From Rhodococcus antarcticus (GTDB lineage Bacteria > Actinomycetota > Actinomycetes > Mycobacteriales > Mycobacteriaceae): a stretch of 64,000 nucleotides of DNA. How positions within the stretch are numbered: the first letter of the stretch is position 1; each line of letters begins with the position of its first letter. The notes below the pieces were generated by a model. That model saw only the letters and a program-made list of their open reading frames with translations, searched no databases and had not been told where the DNA came from. The stretch spans positions 1,736,001-1,800,000 of the forward strand of contig NZ_CP110615.1 in the NCBI RefSeq assembly GCF_026153295.1, read 5' to 3'. Positions 13,313 through 21,612 of the stretch are shown piece after piece. Made by a program: the position numbers and the translations under genes.

Positions 13313-13894
13313 TCAGCCCGTCCGCCGAGACGTGCGGGCGGTGCGCCGACGGGCGAGCTCGTCCTCCGGTGCCTGCTCGACCTCGCCGTCGTCGGCCCGC
13401 TCGGACGGGAACTCCGCGATGGTGCCGGACAGCTCGCGCATGGCTCCGGAGACCGCGATGCCGAAGACCCCCTGCCCGCCCTGCAGCAGGTCGACGACCT
13501 CCTCGGCGGAGGTGCACTCGTAGACCGTGGTCCCGTCGGAGAACAGGGTGATGCGGGCGAGGTCGGCCACCCCGCGCTGGCGCAGGTGGTCCACGGCCAC
13601 CCGGATGTTCTGCAACGACACCCCGGTGTCCAGCAGCCGCTTGACCACCTTGAGCACGAGGATGTCCTTGAACGAGTAGAGCCGTTGGCTACCGGAGCCC
13701 TTCGCGCCCCGGATGGAGGGCACCACGAGCGACGTCCGCGCCCAGTAGTCGAGCTGGCGGTAGGTGATGCCCGCGATCTGGCACGCCGTGGGGACCCGGT
13801 ACCCGACGAGCTCGTCGGGCAGCGTGTCGTCGGGGAACAGCCCTGGCTGGACCTCACCGTGGTCCGAGCTGCTGTCCTGCGGTCGGTCGACCAC
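13313..13894 (-). CDS. MerR family transcriptional regulator (Rv1830/ResR-like)
   Basis: A 193-residue DNA-binding protein. The N-terminal HTH reads VGYRVPTACQIAGITYRQLDYWARTSLVVPS, with RLYSFKDILVLKVVKRLLDTGVSLQNI forming the second half of the MerR motif. The C-terminal domain is small with no Cys-rich metal site, unlike the metal-sensing MerRs. Position between the bifunctional nuclease gene and gcvP matches M. tuberculosis Rv1830, called resR and linked to antibiotic-tolerance mutations. The hydrophilic tail (about residues 165-193) is Arg/Thr-rich. It lies upstream of the riboswitch and is transcribed in the same direction as gcvP. Confidence 0.9.
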   Translation of the reverse strand: MVDRPQDSSSDHGEVQPGLFPDDTLPDELVGYRVPTACQIAGITYRQLDYWARTSLVVPSIRGAKGSGSQRLYSFKDILVLKVVKRLLDTGVSLQNIRVAVDHLRQRGVADLARITLFSDGTTVYECTSAEEVVDLLQGGQGVFGIAVSGAMRELSGTIAEFPSERADDGEVEQAPEDELARRRTARTSRRTG

Positions 13895-14058
13895 GGCCGT
13901 CTCCCCTGCTCGCCACTACCCGCTCGGTGGGGGAACCCCACCGGTGTTGTTCGTCGAGGTGACGGTAGGTGCGGGTGCACACCACGGTCAACGGGACACG
14001 CGCAACACTCAACCTCGAGTTGAGGGTGAGACCAGATCGAGACCTTGGGCGGAGGTGC

Positions 14059-14541
14059 TCAGGAGGAGGGCCCGCCGGTCGCGCCGAAGTCCTCCGGCGA
14101 GACGGAGTCGAGGAACTCCTTGAACTTCTCGACCTCGTCCTCCTGCTCGTCGGGGATGAGCAGGCCCGCCTCGGCGAGCACGGCCTCGTCGGCGTGGATG
14201 GGCACGCCGGAGCGCAGGGCCAGCGCGATGGAGTCGGTGGGCCGGGCGGAGACGCGCAGGTCGCCGTCGAAGATCAGCTCGGCGAAGAAGGTGCCCTCGC
14301 GGAGGTCGACGATCCGCACCTGCTCCAGCTCCCGGCCGAAGGCGGAGATGACGTTCTTCATGAGGTCGTGGGTCATCGGTCGCGCCGGCTTGACCCCCTG
14401 CTGCTCCAGCGCGATCGCCGTCGCCTCACCCTGTCCGATCCAGATGGGGAGGTAGCGATCTCCGTCGGACTCCCGCAGCAGCAGGATCGGCTGGTTGTTG
14501 GGCAGCTCCACCCTGATGCCGACCACGCGCATCTCGCTCAC
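14059..14541 (-). CDS. Bifunctional nuclease family protein (Rv1829-like)
   Basis: A 160-residue protein of the bifunctional nuclease (BFN, DUF151) family. It begins with GTG (VSEMRVVGIRVEL), a start that aligns with the mycobacterial homologue; an internal ATG at 14532 is the alternative. Conserved blocks are NQPILLLRESDGDRYLPIWIG, EATAIALEQQGV, MTHDLMKNVI and RPTDSIALALRSGVPI. The acidic tail EDEVEKFKEFLDSVSPEDF is very close to that of mycobacteria. The in vivo role is unclear. It sits between two MerR genes in the conserved cluster. Confidence 0.9.
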   Translation of the reverse strand: MSEMRVVGIRVELPNNQPILLLRESDGDRYLPIWIGQGEATAIALEQQGVKPARPMTHDLMKNVISAFGRELEQVRIVDLREGTFFAELIFDGDLRVSARPTDSIALALRSGVPIHADEAVLAEAGLLIPDEQEDEVEKFKEFLDSVSPEDFGATGGPSS

Positions 14542-14648
14542 CGTGCCTGCCTCTCCGACCGTCCTCGTGCTGGTCCACCGATCGTCTCGCAGCCCCTGCG
14601 ACGCTACACGCGGGCACCCTCCCCCGCGCGGCGCGACGCCGACGGGGA

Positions 14649-15380
14649 TCACCCGCCGAGGGCGTCCCGGAGTGCGGTCCGCACGAGGGCGGAGTGCAGC
14701 TGCACCGACAGTCCGGACAGCTCCCGCACGAGCTCCTGGGACCTCGCGTGCGCACCGGCGTCGCGCTGCCGCGCGACGGGCCCCACGATCTGGGCGAGCA
14801 GGCCGGCCTCGCGGTCGGCGGAGGCCCGGAAGGCGCGCAGGTGCCGGGGTTCCACGCCGAACTCCGCGAGCGCACCGGCCGCCCTGGCGGTGACGACGGC
14901 ATCGAGGTCGAAGAAGCCTGCCTCGCCCGGACGCACCAGTCCGTGCGTGAGCAGGGCCGTCAGGAGCTCGTCGTCCACGCCGGACTCGGCCAGCAGCTCC
15001 TCCCGGGTCACCCGCACCGTGCCCGCACCGACCGGGGTGCCCGAGGAGGGCTCCGCGGCGACCGCCACCGTGAGGGAGCGGGGCAGACGTGGGAGGGGCG
15101 TGGCCGGCTCGAGCCCCCGGTCCACCGCGTCGAGCTGGTCCTTGATGACCTTCAGCGGCAGGTAGTGGTCCCGCTGCGCGGTGAGCACGAAGCGCAGCCG
15201 CTCGAGGTCCGCGGCGCTGAACTGCCGGTACCCGGCGGGCGTGCGTCCCGGGGTCACCAGCCCCTCGGACTCGAGGAAGCGGATCTTGGAGATGGTGACG
15301 TCGGGGAAGTCGGGGCGCAGGGCGTCCAGCACCGCACCGATCGAGGCGCCCCCGCGTGGTGCGCGGCCGGCGGCGGTCAC
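14649..15380 (-). CDS. ftsR: MerR family regulator, FtsR/Rv1828-like
   Basis: A 243-residue regulator. The N-terminal winged HTH spans about residues 13-80 ([42 protein letters not shown]). The C-terminal half (about 115-240) is the larger effector-like domain typical of this subgroup. Corynebacterial FtsR, the orthologue of Rv1828, activates ftsZ; I infer the same role here from synteny with garA/odhI immediately upstream. Its start overlaps the stop of the FHA gene (GTGA-type overlap at 15377-15380), so the two are probably translated from one message. Confidence 0.87.
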   Translation of the reverse strand: MTAAGRAPRGGASIGAVLDALRPDFPDVTISKIRFLESEGLVTPGRTPAGYRQFSAADLERLRFVLTAQRDHYLPLKVIKDQLDAVDRGLEPATPLPRLPRSLTVAVAAEPSSGTPVGAGTVRVTREELLAESGVDDELLTALLTHGLVRPGEAGFFDLDAVVTARAAGALAEFGVEPRHLRAFRASADREAGLLAQIVGPVARQRDAGAHARSQELVRELSGLSVQLHSALVRTALRDALGG

Positions 15381-15865
15381 TGGCCGGCCGCACCTGCCGA
15401 GCGCTCGGCGTCGGCCACGGCGCGCGGGCCGGTGAGGAAGACGAGACGGAACTTGCCGATCTGCACCTCGTCGCCGTTGGCGAGGACGGCGGAGTCGACG
15501 GGCTCGCGGTTGACGTAGGTGCCGTTGAGGCTGCCGACGTCGACGACGAGGAACTCCACGCCGTCCCGGCGGAACTCGGCGTGCCGGCGGCTGACCGTCA
15601 CGTCGTCGAGGAAGATGTCGCTGTCCGGGTGCCGCCCGGCCGAGGTCATCGGCTGGTCGAGCAGGAACCGCGAGCCCGCGTTGGGCCCGCGCTTGACGAC
15701 CAGGAGCGCCGAGCCCGAGGGCAGCGCCTCGACACCGGACACCGGGGCCTCGGCGCTCGCCGTGCCCTCGTTGGCCGCGCGCTCCATCTCCACGAGGAAG
15801 TCCGCGCGGAACACGGAGGTGGTCTCCACCGACGGGACGGACCCGCTCTCGTCGTTCTGGCTCAC
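15377..15865 (-). CDS. garA: FHA-domain metabolic regulator GarA/OdhI
   Basis: A 162-residue forkhead-associated protein. The N-terminal tail carries [13 protein letters not shown], with Thr15 and Thr16 matching the PknB/PknG phosphorylation sites of GarA/OdhI. The FHA domain covers about 60-145 ([51 protein letters not shown]). Unphosphorylated GarA/OdhI binds and inhibits 2-oxoglutarate dehydrogenase and affects glutamate metabolism; phosphorylation closes the FHA on its own tail. GTG 15865 is preceded by GGAGGAG. The neighbours gcvH and ftsR are the expected ones. Confidence 0.95.
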   Translation of the reverse strand: MSQNDESGSVPSVETTSVFRADFLVEMERAANEGTASAEAPVSGVEALPSGSALLVVKRGPNAGSRFLLDQPMTSAGRHPDSDIFLDDVTVSRRHAEFRRDGVEFLVVDVGSLNGTYVNREPVDSAVLANGDEVQIGKFRLVFLTGPRAVADAERSAGAAGQ

Positions 15866-15950
15866 TGCACTCCTCCTCCGGGGGGACCGTCTACCGGTCC
15901 CGACACTGCCTGCGCTGTCTCCTGGGTGAACCTACCGTCACCGACGACCG

Positions 15951-16361
15951 TCAGTGCTCACCCGCGGTCAGGGCCTCGTAGCCCTGCGCGTCCAGCATGG
16001 CGGCGAGGGCGGCGTCGAGGGAGGCAGCATCAGGGGCCTCGATCTCGACGAGCCACCCGGCGCCGTAGGGGTCGGAGTTGACCAGCTCGGGGTCAGCGTC
16101 GAGCCCGCTGTTCACCGCCGACACGGTCCCGGCCAGCGGGGCGAAGACGTCGGAGACGCTCTTGGTCGACTCCACCTCGCCCATCGCGCCACCCGGCGCA
16201 GCCACCGCGCCGACCTCGGGGAGCTGGACGAACACCACGTCGCCGAGCTGGGCCTGCGCGTAGTCGGTGATCCCGACCCGCACGGTGGTCTCGCCGGAGC
16301 GCTGCACCCACTCGTGCTCGGCGGTGTAGCTGAGCTCGGCCGGAACCTTCTCGTCAGACAC
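15951..16361 (-). CDS. gcvH: Glycine cleavage system H protein
   Basis: A 136-residue lipoyl carrier that shuttles the aminomethyl group between P, T and L proteins. Family sequence is clear: [33 protein letters not shown], the lipoylation site [12 protein letters not shown] with Lys67, and the C-terminal [13 protein letters not shown]. The GTG start ([10 protein letters not shown]) agrees with the usual length of 125-135 residues. gcvT is not in the window, so the cleavage genes are split between this cluster and gcvP behind its riboswitch. Confidence 0.97.
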   Translation of the reverse strand: MSDEKVPAELSYTAEHEWVQRSGETTVRVGITDYAQAQLGDVVFVQLPEVGAVAAPGGAMGEVESTKSVSDVFAPLAGTVSAVNSGLDADPELVNSDPYGAGWLVEIEAPDAASLDAALAAMLDAQGYEALTAGEH

Positions 16362-16418
16362 TTCCTGTGAACTCCTGCCCTGTGGTGGTCGAGCGCTGGT
16401 TCTCGGTACGACCGGGGC

Positions 16419-17279
16419 TCACCCCGCCGGGCGAGCGTATTGGGGCTCGCGCGGCACCCGCAAGGCGGCCACCTCCACCCGGTCCTGCTGCTGGACCACG
16501 AGCTGCCCGCCCGCCCTGCTCACCGTGTCGACCACGCCGCCGGGGATGTTCAGGGCTGCGGCCAGGGTGGGCGGGTCCCCGATCACGACGAGCGTGTACG
16601 GAGCACCGATGCGCGTGCCGTTCACCTTCACCGAGCCCGCCCGCCCGGTGAACGCGGTGTCGATGCCGATGCGAACGGGGTCGCCCGCCGAGCCGACCAC
16701 CTGCATGGCCTCGGCACCGGCCGCGCGCAGCTCCTGGACCTCGTCGAGCAGCACGTCCGGGCCGACCGCACCCCCGGGGTCGCTGAGCTCCAGCGTCAGG
16801 CCGGGCCCCGTCGCGGCCGCAGTGCCCACCAGGACGGCCAGGGACTGCGCCCGCTGCTGGGCCTCGGCGAGCGCGGCCTCCGAGCCCCGGCCCGACGTCT
16901 GCAGCGATCCGAGGGTGGCCTGCAGGGTGCCGACCTCCTCGCGCAGGGAGGCCTCGCGCTGCTGGAGGTTGTCCAGCAGCACCACGAGGTCGGCGGGGCG
17001 GGCGGAGTCCAGCGAGTCTCCCGAGCCGGTGCGCTTGACCTGGGTGACGATCGCGACCCCGAGGGCGGCGCACAGCAGCGCGACCAGCGCCGTGGACGTC
17101 GCGCGCGAGCGTCGCGAGGCGCCGGTCGGGGTGGGCGGCGCCCCGGTCCCGGTCGCCGCGGTCCCGGTCGTCTCGGTCCCGGTCGCCTCGGTCCCGGTCG
17201 CCTCGGTCCAGGTCGCCTCGGTCCCGGTCGCCGCTGCGTGGCGGGGGACCGGGGAGGGTCGGTGCTCGTGGTCGGTCAC
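16419..17279 (-). CDS. DUF881 family membrane-anchored protein (first paralogue)
   Basis: A 286-residue protein with a hydrophilic N-terminal tail, one transmembrane segment at about residues 64-80 (TALVALLCAALGVAIVTQV), a coiled-coil stretch (about 95-160, LDNLQQREASLREEVGTLQATL) and the extracytoplasmic DUF881 domain (LTLELSDPGG, DEVQELRAAGAEAMQVVG, YTLVVIGDPPTLAAALNIPGG). The family accompanies sbp in Gram-positive bacteria, with a suspected envelope or division role. The tail at about residues 17-47 is a run of imperfect EATGT-type pentads encoded by a 15-bp tandem repeat (about 17147-17231). The gene corresponds in position to Rv1825. Confidence 0.85.
   Translation of the reverse strand: MTDHEHRPSPVPRHAAATGTEATWTEATGTEATGTETTGTAATGTGAPPTPTGASRRSRATSTALVALLCAALGVAIVTQVKRTGSGDSLDSARPADLVVLLDNLQQREASLREEVGTLQATLGSLQTSGRGSEAALAEAQQRAQSLAVLVGTAAATGPGLTLELSDPGGAVGPDVLLDEVQELRAAGAEAMQVVGSAGDPVRIGIDTAFTGRAGSVKVNGTRIGAPYTLVVIGDPPTLAAALNIPGGVVDTVSRAGGQLVVQQQDRVEVAALRVPREPQYARPAG
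17147..17231. repeat. 15-bp minisatellite inside the DUF881 gene
   Basis: About five imperfect copies of a 15-base unit (plus-strand reading GTCGCCTCGGTCCCG with single-base variants such as GTCTCG and GTCCAG). The unit length is a multiple of three, so copy-number change would add or remove five residues (Glu-Ala-Thr-Gly-Thr type) in the cytoplasmic tail without a frameshift. Such arrays are prone to slippage, so length differences between strains are plausible. Confidence 0.8.
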
Positions 17280-17282
17280 GGG

Positions 17283-17615
17283 TCAGGCTCCGAACAGGTG
17301 TCGGCGGATGGCGGCGGCGTTGCCGAAGATGCGGATGCCCAGGACCACGACCACGGCGGTGGAGAGCTGGGTGCCGACGCCGAGCTGGTCGCCGAGCAGG
17401 ACGACGAGCGCGGCGGTGACGACGTTGGACACGAACGAGACCACGAAGACCTTGGCGTCGAAGATCCCGTCGAGCCGCGCCCGGAGACCGCCGAACACGG
17501 CGTCCAGGGCCGCCACCACGGCGATGGGCAGGTAGGGCTGGAGCAGCTCGGGCACCTGGGGGCTGACGAGCAGGCCCAGGACGACCCCGGCGACGAGGGC
17601 GAGGACGGCGATCAC
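17283..17615 (-). CDS. sbp: Small basic family protein (Sbp)
   Basis: A 110-residue integral membrane protein: VIAVLALVAGVVLGLLV, YLPIAVVAALDAVFGGLRARL, VSFVSNVVTAALVVLLGDQLGVG, then AVVVVLGIRIFGNAAAIRRHLFGA. The DAVFGG and RIFGN blocks identify the small basic (Sbp, DUF1290) family found beside DUF881 genes. The function is not established; a division or envelope role is suspected because of genomic linkage in Firmicutes. GTG 17615 overlaps the stop of the upstream DUF881 gene by four bases, and the other DUF881 gene follows four bases after the stop. Confidence 0.9.
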   Translation of the reverse strand: MIAVLALVAGVVLGLLVSPQVPELLQPYLPIAVVAALDAVFGGLRARLDGIFDAKVFVVSFVSNVVTAALVVLLGDQLGVGTQLSTAVVVVLGIRIFGNAAAIRRHLFGA

Positions 17616-18460
17616 GGGGGTCCCTCCGGGACGGCGAGGCGGACGACGGGCGTGACGGCCGCGGGCAGGTCGAGGGTGTCGGCCGCCTCGACGGTGAAAC
17701 CGATGCCGTAGACCTGCGCAACGGCCGACAGCCGCAGGTAGGCGTCGCTCACCACGAACGAGGTCTGCATCCGGCCGGCCGGGCCCACGGCCTGGACCAC
17801 GAACGGCGAGGGAACCGGCTGGTCGTCGACCAGCATGGCGCCACCGGCCTGCCGGATGGTGCTCGTGGGCTCCAGGCGCACGCCGCCGACCGCCACCGCC
17901 TCGGCCCCCGAGGCCCAGAGGTCGTTGACCACGAGCTGCAGGTCGCGGTCGAGCACCGTGCCGCGCTGCACCCCGGGCGTGCCCGACGGCGAGCTGTTGG
18001 TGCTCGTGTCGGTGACGGTGACCACGAGCCCCGGACCGGTGACGGCCGTGGCCCCGGCCGCGGCCTGCAACGTGCGCAGCCGCTGCAGGGCGGAGCGGCC
18101 CTGGGCGTCGCCCGCCAGGGCCTGCGACCGGACGGCGTCGGCCTGGTCGGTGAGGGCACCCCGCTGGGACACCAGGTCCTCGGCGGTGCGCTGTGCGTCC
18201 TGCACGTCGGTGAGCAGCCCGCTGCGCACCTGTTCCGCGTCGGGCGCGGCGGCGGAGGCCAGGACGGCGGCCACCCCGAGCAGGAGCCCCACGGCGAGGG
18301 CCCCGAACACGGTCCACGCACGCTCGTGCGGTCGGCGTCCGGGCAGCCGGGCAGCCGCGGCGTACCCGGGGTCGAGTTGGTCCGACAGCAGGGACGTGAG
18401 CAGCGACGGCGCGGGGTCTCGGCGGACCGGTGCGGTCGCGGGATCGGCGGGGGCGCTCAC
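17612..18460 (-). CDS. DUF881 family membrane-anchored protein (second paralogue, Rv1823-like)
   Basis: A 282-residue protein with a cytoplasmic N-terminus, a transmembrane segment at about 50-70 (VFGALAVGLLLGVAAVLASAA), a heptad-like region (QDAQRTAEDLVSQRGALTDQADAV) and a DUF881 domain (LVVTVTDTS, LQLVVNDLWASGAEAVAVGG, FVVQAVGPAGRMQTSFV). I choose GTG 18460 (VSAPADPATAPVRR) because it overlaps the upstream stop by four bases and because the frame further upstream is Arg-rich without family resemblance. Together with sbp and the other DUF881 gene it forms the conserved envelope-associated triplet. Confidence 0.85.
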   Translation of the reverse strand: MSAPADPATAPVRRDPAPSLLTSLLSDQLDPGYAAAARLPGRRPHERAWTVFGALAVGLLLGVAAVLASAAAPDAEQVRSGLLTDVQDAQRTAEDLVSQRGALTDQADAVRSQALAGDAQGRSALQRLRTLQAAAGATAVTGPGLVVTVTDTSTNSSPSGTPGVQRGTVLDRDLQLVVNDLWASGAEAVAVGGVRLEPTSTIRQAGGAMLVDDQPVPSPFVVQAVGPAGRMQTSFVVSDAYLRLSAVAQVYGIGFTVEAADTLDLPAAVTPVVRLAVPEGPP

Positions 18461-19167
18461 GGGGCTGCGCTCCGGGTGAGCACGGGCAGCCGCGCGTGCA
18501 CGGCGCGGACCTGCAGGAGGTACAGCACCCCGGCCCACAGGTACATGCCACCGCCCCACACGGTGAAGGCGTAGGCCCACGGCCGGGCGATGGTCGCGAA
18601 CGTCGAGCTGCTCTGCGCGGCCAGCAGCAGCGGGAACGCGTAGAGCAGGCAGAAGGTGGCGGCCTTGCCCAGGTAGTGCACGGGCAGCACCGTCACACCA
18701 CGGCTGCGGACGCTGCGCAGGGCCACCGCGAGCACGAGGTCGCGACCCACAAGCACCCCCACCACCCACCAGGGCACCACGTCACGGACCCCGAAGGCCA
18801 CGAGGGTGGCCAGCACGTAGAGCCGGTCCGCCGCGGGGTCGAGGAACGCGCCGAGCCGGCTGGACTGGTCCAGCAGTCGGGCGAGCTTCCCGTCGAGCCA
18901 GTCGGTGGCGCCGCTGACCACCAGCAGGACGATCGCCCAGCCGTCCGCCTGCGGCCCGAGCAGCAGGTAGAGGAACAGCGGGACGCCGAGCAGGCGCAGC
19001 ACGCTGAGCGCGTTGGGCACGGTGAGCACGCGGTCGCTGACCACGGTGCCGGTCGAGGGTGCGTCGGAGGCGAGCTCCGTCGCATCGCGCGCGGCATCGT
19101 CGACCGCCACTGCCACCACCTCGACCTCGACCTCGCACCTGCCGGTCCCAGCCTGCCACAGCGGCAC
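18457..19167 (-). CDS. CDP-alcohol phosphatidyltransferase family protein (PgsA2-like)
   Basis: A membrane enzyme of up to 236 residues. The CDP-alcohol phosphotransferase motif is intact: DWLDGKLAR (about 89-97), then G106, D110 and D114, giving D-x2-D-G-x2-A-R-x8-G-x3-D-x3-D. Several hydrophobic segments flank it (PLFLYLLLGP, VPWWVVGVLVGRDLVLAVAL, AFTVWGGGMYLWAGVLYLL). It transfers phosphatidyl groups from CDP-diacylglycerol to an alcohol acceptor; synteny with Rv1822 suggests a PgsA2-like role, but the acceptor (glycerol-phosphate or inositol-phosphate type) is not decided. The start is uncertain: 19167, or in-frame GTGs near 19116 and 19110. Confidence 0.85.
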   Translation of the reverse strand: MPLWQAGTGRCEVEVEVVAVAVDDAARDATELASDAPSTGTVVSDRVLTVPNALSVLRLLGVPLFLYLLLGPQADGWAIVLLVVSGATDWLDGKLARLLDQSSRLGAFLDPAADRLYVLATLVAFGVRDVVPWWVVGVLVGRDLVLAVALRSVRSRGVTVLPVHYLGKAATFCLLYAFPLLLAAQSSSTFATIARPWAYAFTVWGGGMYLWAGVLYLLQVRAVHARLPVLTRSAAP

Positions 19168-19328
19168 GGTGGCACCCTCGACCCCGGTCTCTCCGACGGC
19201 GGGGTCGAGGACCTGGTCCCGACGTCGTGACCGCGGCGAACGATCCTGGCCAGGACGATCGCGGAGGGGCCAAGATCTTTGTGGTGTGGCCGGACCGCGC
19301 GAGGTCCGGCCCGAAGGAGGACCAGGAC

Positions 19329-20684
19329 GTGGTCGTGGGTGGTGTGAGGCCGTCCGCGGTGGGCTGGCCCGGCGCCCCCGCGGAGTCAGACTCCGCCCGG
19401 GTGCTGCAGCTGCTGTGGACCATCAGCGGGCTGGAGCTGCTGATGGTCACCCGAGCCGAGCCGTCCCGTGACCTGCAGCACGTGCACGCGGCCCTGCTCG
19501 AGGGTCGGCTCACGGCCCTGCGCACAAGGTCGTGGTCGGGCTCGCTCTGCGTGCACCTGGCCGCGGGCACCGGACCCGCCGTGGCCCCCGACCTCGCCTC
19601 GGTGCCCGTCTACGCCGACGCCCCCAACATCGCGGACGCCGGGCTCGCCAGCTACGTGGGTGCGCTCGTGCTCCGCGCGGACGGAAGCCTGTTCGGCACG
19701 GTGTGCGGCTTCGGCCGGACCCCTCGGGGCGAGCAGATGCACGACCTGCTGCCGAGCTTCCGCACCGCCGCAGCCCTGCTGGGCAGCACCATCGCCGCCG
19801 CCCACCTCGCCCAGGAACGCCTGACCGACGCCCGGCACGAGCACGACCAGGTGCTCAGGGACGCCCTCACCGATCCGGTCACGGGGCTGCTCAACCGCAC
19901 GGGGCTGGAGCAGGCGAGCGCCACGGAGGACGCCCGCCACCGGCGCGACGGCCACGTGGTGACGGTGGTCGTCTGCGACGTGGACGGGCTCAAGCGGGTC
20001 AACGACACCTCCGGGCACCACGCGGGCGACGCCCTGCTGCACGCCGTGGCACAGCGCCTGCGCGAGACGGTCCGGGCGCGCGACGTGCTGGGCCGTTCGG
20101 GGGGTGACGAGTTCGTCGTGCTGCTGCCCGAGGTCAGCACGGACGGGGTGGAGGTGGCGCGGGTGCGGGAGGCGCTGGTCGACCTGCCCGTGAGCGTCGG
20201 GGTGGCCGACACCTCCGACGGACGCACCCTCGCCCACGCCCGCGCACAGGCCGACGCCACGATGTACCGGGCGAAGGCCGAGCGCCGACCTCCTCTCGTC
20301 CGGTGGGGACCCCGCCGTCCGGGTGCCCTGGTGCCGGGGCTCCCGGTGCTCGACGCCGACGGCTCGCCCCTCGGGACCGTGCACCACGTGTTCCGCGAGC
20401 TGGCGTCGGGCACCCCGTCGTGGGCCGCCCTGCGGACGGGGACGGACAGCCGGCTCGTGGCCGTGCCGCTCGACGGGAGCGCCGTCGTGGACAGCAGGCT
20501 GGTGGTGCCCCACCCGCGCGAGCAGGTGCTGGGCTCGCCACCGCTGCGCGCGGCACGGGTGATGACCGAGACCGAGCGGCTCGTGCTCGCCGCCTGGTAC
20601 TCGGCTCCCTCCTCCGAGCACCCCGCTCGCCCCGGCGTGACGACCTGGGCGGCCGGGCTCAGCCCGGGTCGAGGATCCGGCTGA
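19329..20684 (+). CDS. Diguanylate cyclase-like GGDEF protein with GAF-like N-terminus and PRC-barrel-like C-terminus
   Basis: A 451-residue cytosolic protein starting at GTG 19329, eight bases after AAGGAGG; the open frame extends further upstream but with Arg/Pro-rich non-family sequence. Residues about 15-165 resemble a GAF sensor (LLWTISGLELLMVTR; SYVGALVLRADGSLFGTVCGFGRTP). The GGDEF domain (about 175-325) has an intact active-site signature at 258-262 (GRSGGDEFVVLLPE) and DVDGLKRVNDTSGHHAGD, so it may make c-di-GMP. The final 90 residues (VPGLPVLDADGSPLGTVHHVF; RLVAVPLDGSAVVDSRLVVP) look like a PRC-barrel. I know of no standard family with this order, so the last assignment is tentative. 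Confidence 0.82.
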   Translation: MVVGGVRPSAVGWPGAPAESDSARVLQLLWTISGLELLMVTRAEPSRDLQHVHAALLEGRLTALRTRSWSGSLCVHLAAGTGPAVAPDLASVPVYADAPNIADAGLASYVGALVLRADGSLFGTVCGFGRTPRGEQMHDLLPSFRTAAALLGSTIAAAHLAQERLTDARHEHDQVLRDALTDPVTGLLNRTGLEQASATEDARHRRDGHVVTVVVCDVDGLKRVNDTSGHHAGDALLHAVAQRLRETVRARDVLGRSGGDEFVVLLPEVSTDGVEVARVREALVDLPVSVGVADTSDGRTLAHARAQADATMYRAKAERRPPLVRWGPRRPGALVPGLPVLDADGSPLGTVHHVFRELASGTPSWAALRTGTDSRLVAVPLDGSAVVDSRLVVPHPREQVLGSPPLRAARVMTETERLVLAAWYSAPSSEHPARPGVTTWAAGLSPGRGSG

Positions 20685-21323
20685 GGAACTGGCGGGTGCG
20701 GGCGTGCGCGGGCGAGCCGATGACCACGGTGGGGCTGCCCTTCTCCACCACGTGCCCGCCGTCGACGAAGAGCACCTGGTCAGCCACCTTCTCCGCCAAC
20801 CGGATCTGGTGGGTGACGATGACCATGGTCCGGCCCTGCCTGGCCAGGTCCTTGATGACGGCCAGCACCTCGCTCACCAGCTCGGGGTCCAGCGCGGAGG
20901 TGGGCTCGTCGAACAGCACCTCCGCATCGGCCACCGCCTCGGCCCGGGGACGTCCCTGCACCACCACCGGACCCTCGGTGAGGTTCTCCAGCACCGTCTT
21001 GCGCGGGAAGAGGTTGTGGCTCTGGAAGACCGTGCCGCTCCGGGCCCGGTAGCGCGAGAGCACCGCGCGCGACGGCGTGCCCGCGGCGAGGTCGACCGTC
21101 TCGGTGCCGATGGAGATGGTGCCGGCGTCGGGCAGGTCGAGCGCGTTCAGCGAGCGCAGCAGGGTGGTCTTGCCCGGGCCGGGCCCAGGACCACCGTGAC
21201 GGTGCCGGCGCGGACCGTGAAGTCGATTCCCTTCAGCACCCGGTTACCGACGAAGGCCTTCTCGAGACCCTGCACGCGGACCACCACGCCGGAGGTGGTC
21301 GGGGTGGTCGGTGCTGAGCTCAC
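20659..21323 (-). pseudogene. Decayed amino-acid ABC transporter ATP-binding gene
   Basis: The remains of a polar amino-acid ABC ATPase. The 5' part reads VRVQGLEKAFVGNRVLKGIDF and VTVVLGP, then shifts frame inside the Walker A loop at about 21180: the expected GPSGxGKTTLLRSLNAL continues only in another frame (PGKTTLLRSLNALDLPDAGT). The next segment (TVFQSHNLFPRKTVLENL) is good, but AEAVADA is joined directly to EVLFDEPTSALDPE. About 30 residues holding the LSGGQ signature and the start of Walker B are therefore missing in frame. The tail (MVIVTHQIRLAEKVADQV) is intact. With no usable P-loop frame or signature motif it cannot be a working ATPase. Confidence 0.88.
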
Positions 21324-21551
21324 GTGGCCACGAACCTGTCGAGTCGGGTCTCGAGCCGCGACTGCGCGAAGCTCGGCACGAGACAGATGATCCAGTCGTA
21401 CACGGCCGCGACGCCGTAGAGCTGCAGGAACTTGAAGGTGGGGGCCGCGGCCACCTGGGCCACCCGCAGGAGCTCGGTGACGAGGATGGTCGAGCCCAGC
21501 GAGGTGACCGTGGCCCGCAGCGGGTGCGTCCGCAGCAGCGCAGGCCGGGCG
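21320..21551 (-). pseudogene. Remnant of an amino-acid ABC transporter permease (C-terminus only)
   Basis: The last 75 or so residues of an inner-membrane permease of the polar amino-acid (HAAT) class: LRATVTSLGSTILVTELLRV, APTFKFLQLYGVAAVYDWIICLV, FAQSRLETRLDRFVAT. These match the conserved end of TcyB/HisM-type permeases, but the N-terminal transmembrane helices are absent, replaced by about 70 bases of unrelated sequence and then the divergent transglycosylase gene. A Pro and an Asp fall in positions that are normally hydrophobic or aromatic. The stop overlaps the start of the ATPase remnant, the usual operon layout before decay. No substrate-binding protein is present. Confidence 0.8.
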
Positions 21552-21612
21552 GGAAGGCAGCCGCGGCCACCGGGGGGGTGTGCGGATCCGCCCCGTGTGT
21601 GATGCTTCGCAC

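Noticed and set aside
14059-15393. A 444-codon frame apparently fusing the bifunctional nuclease to a long N-terminus
   Set aside because: The extra part lies over the FtsR-like gene in the wrong frame; the true start at 14541 matches the mycobacterial homologue.
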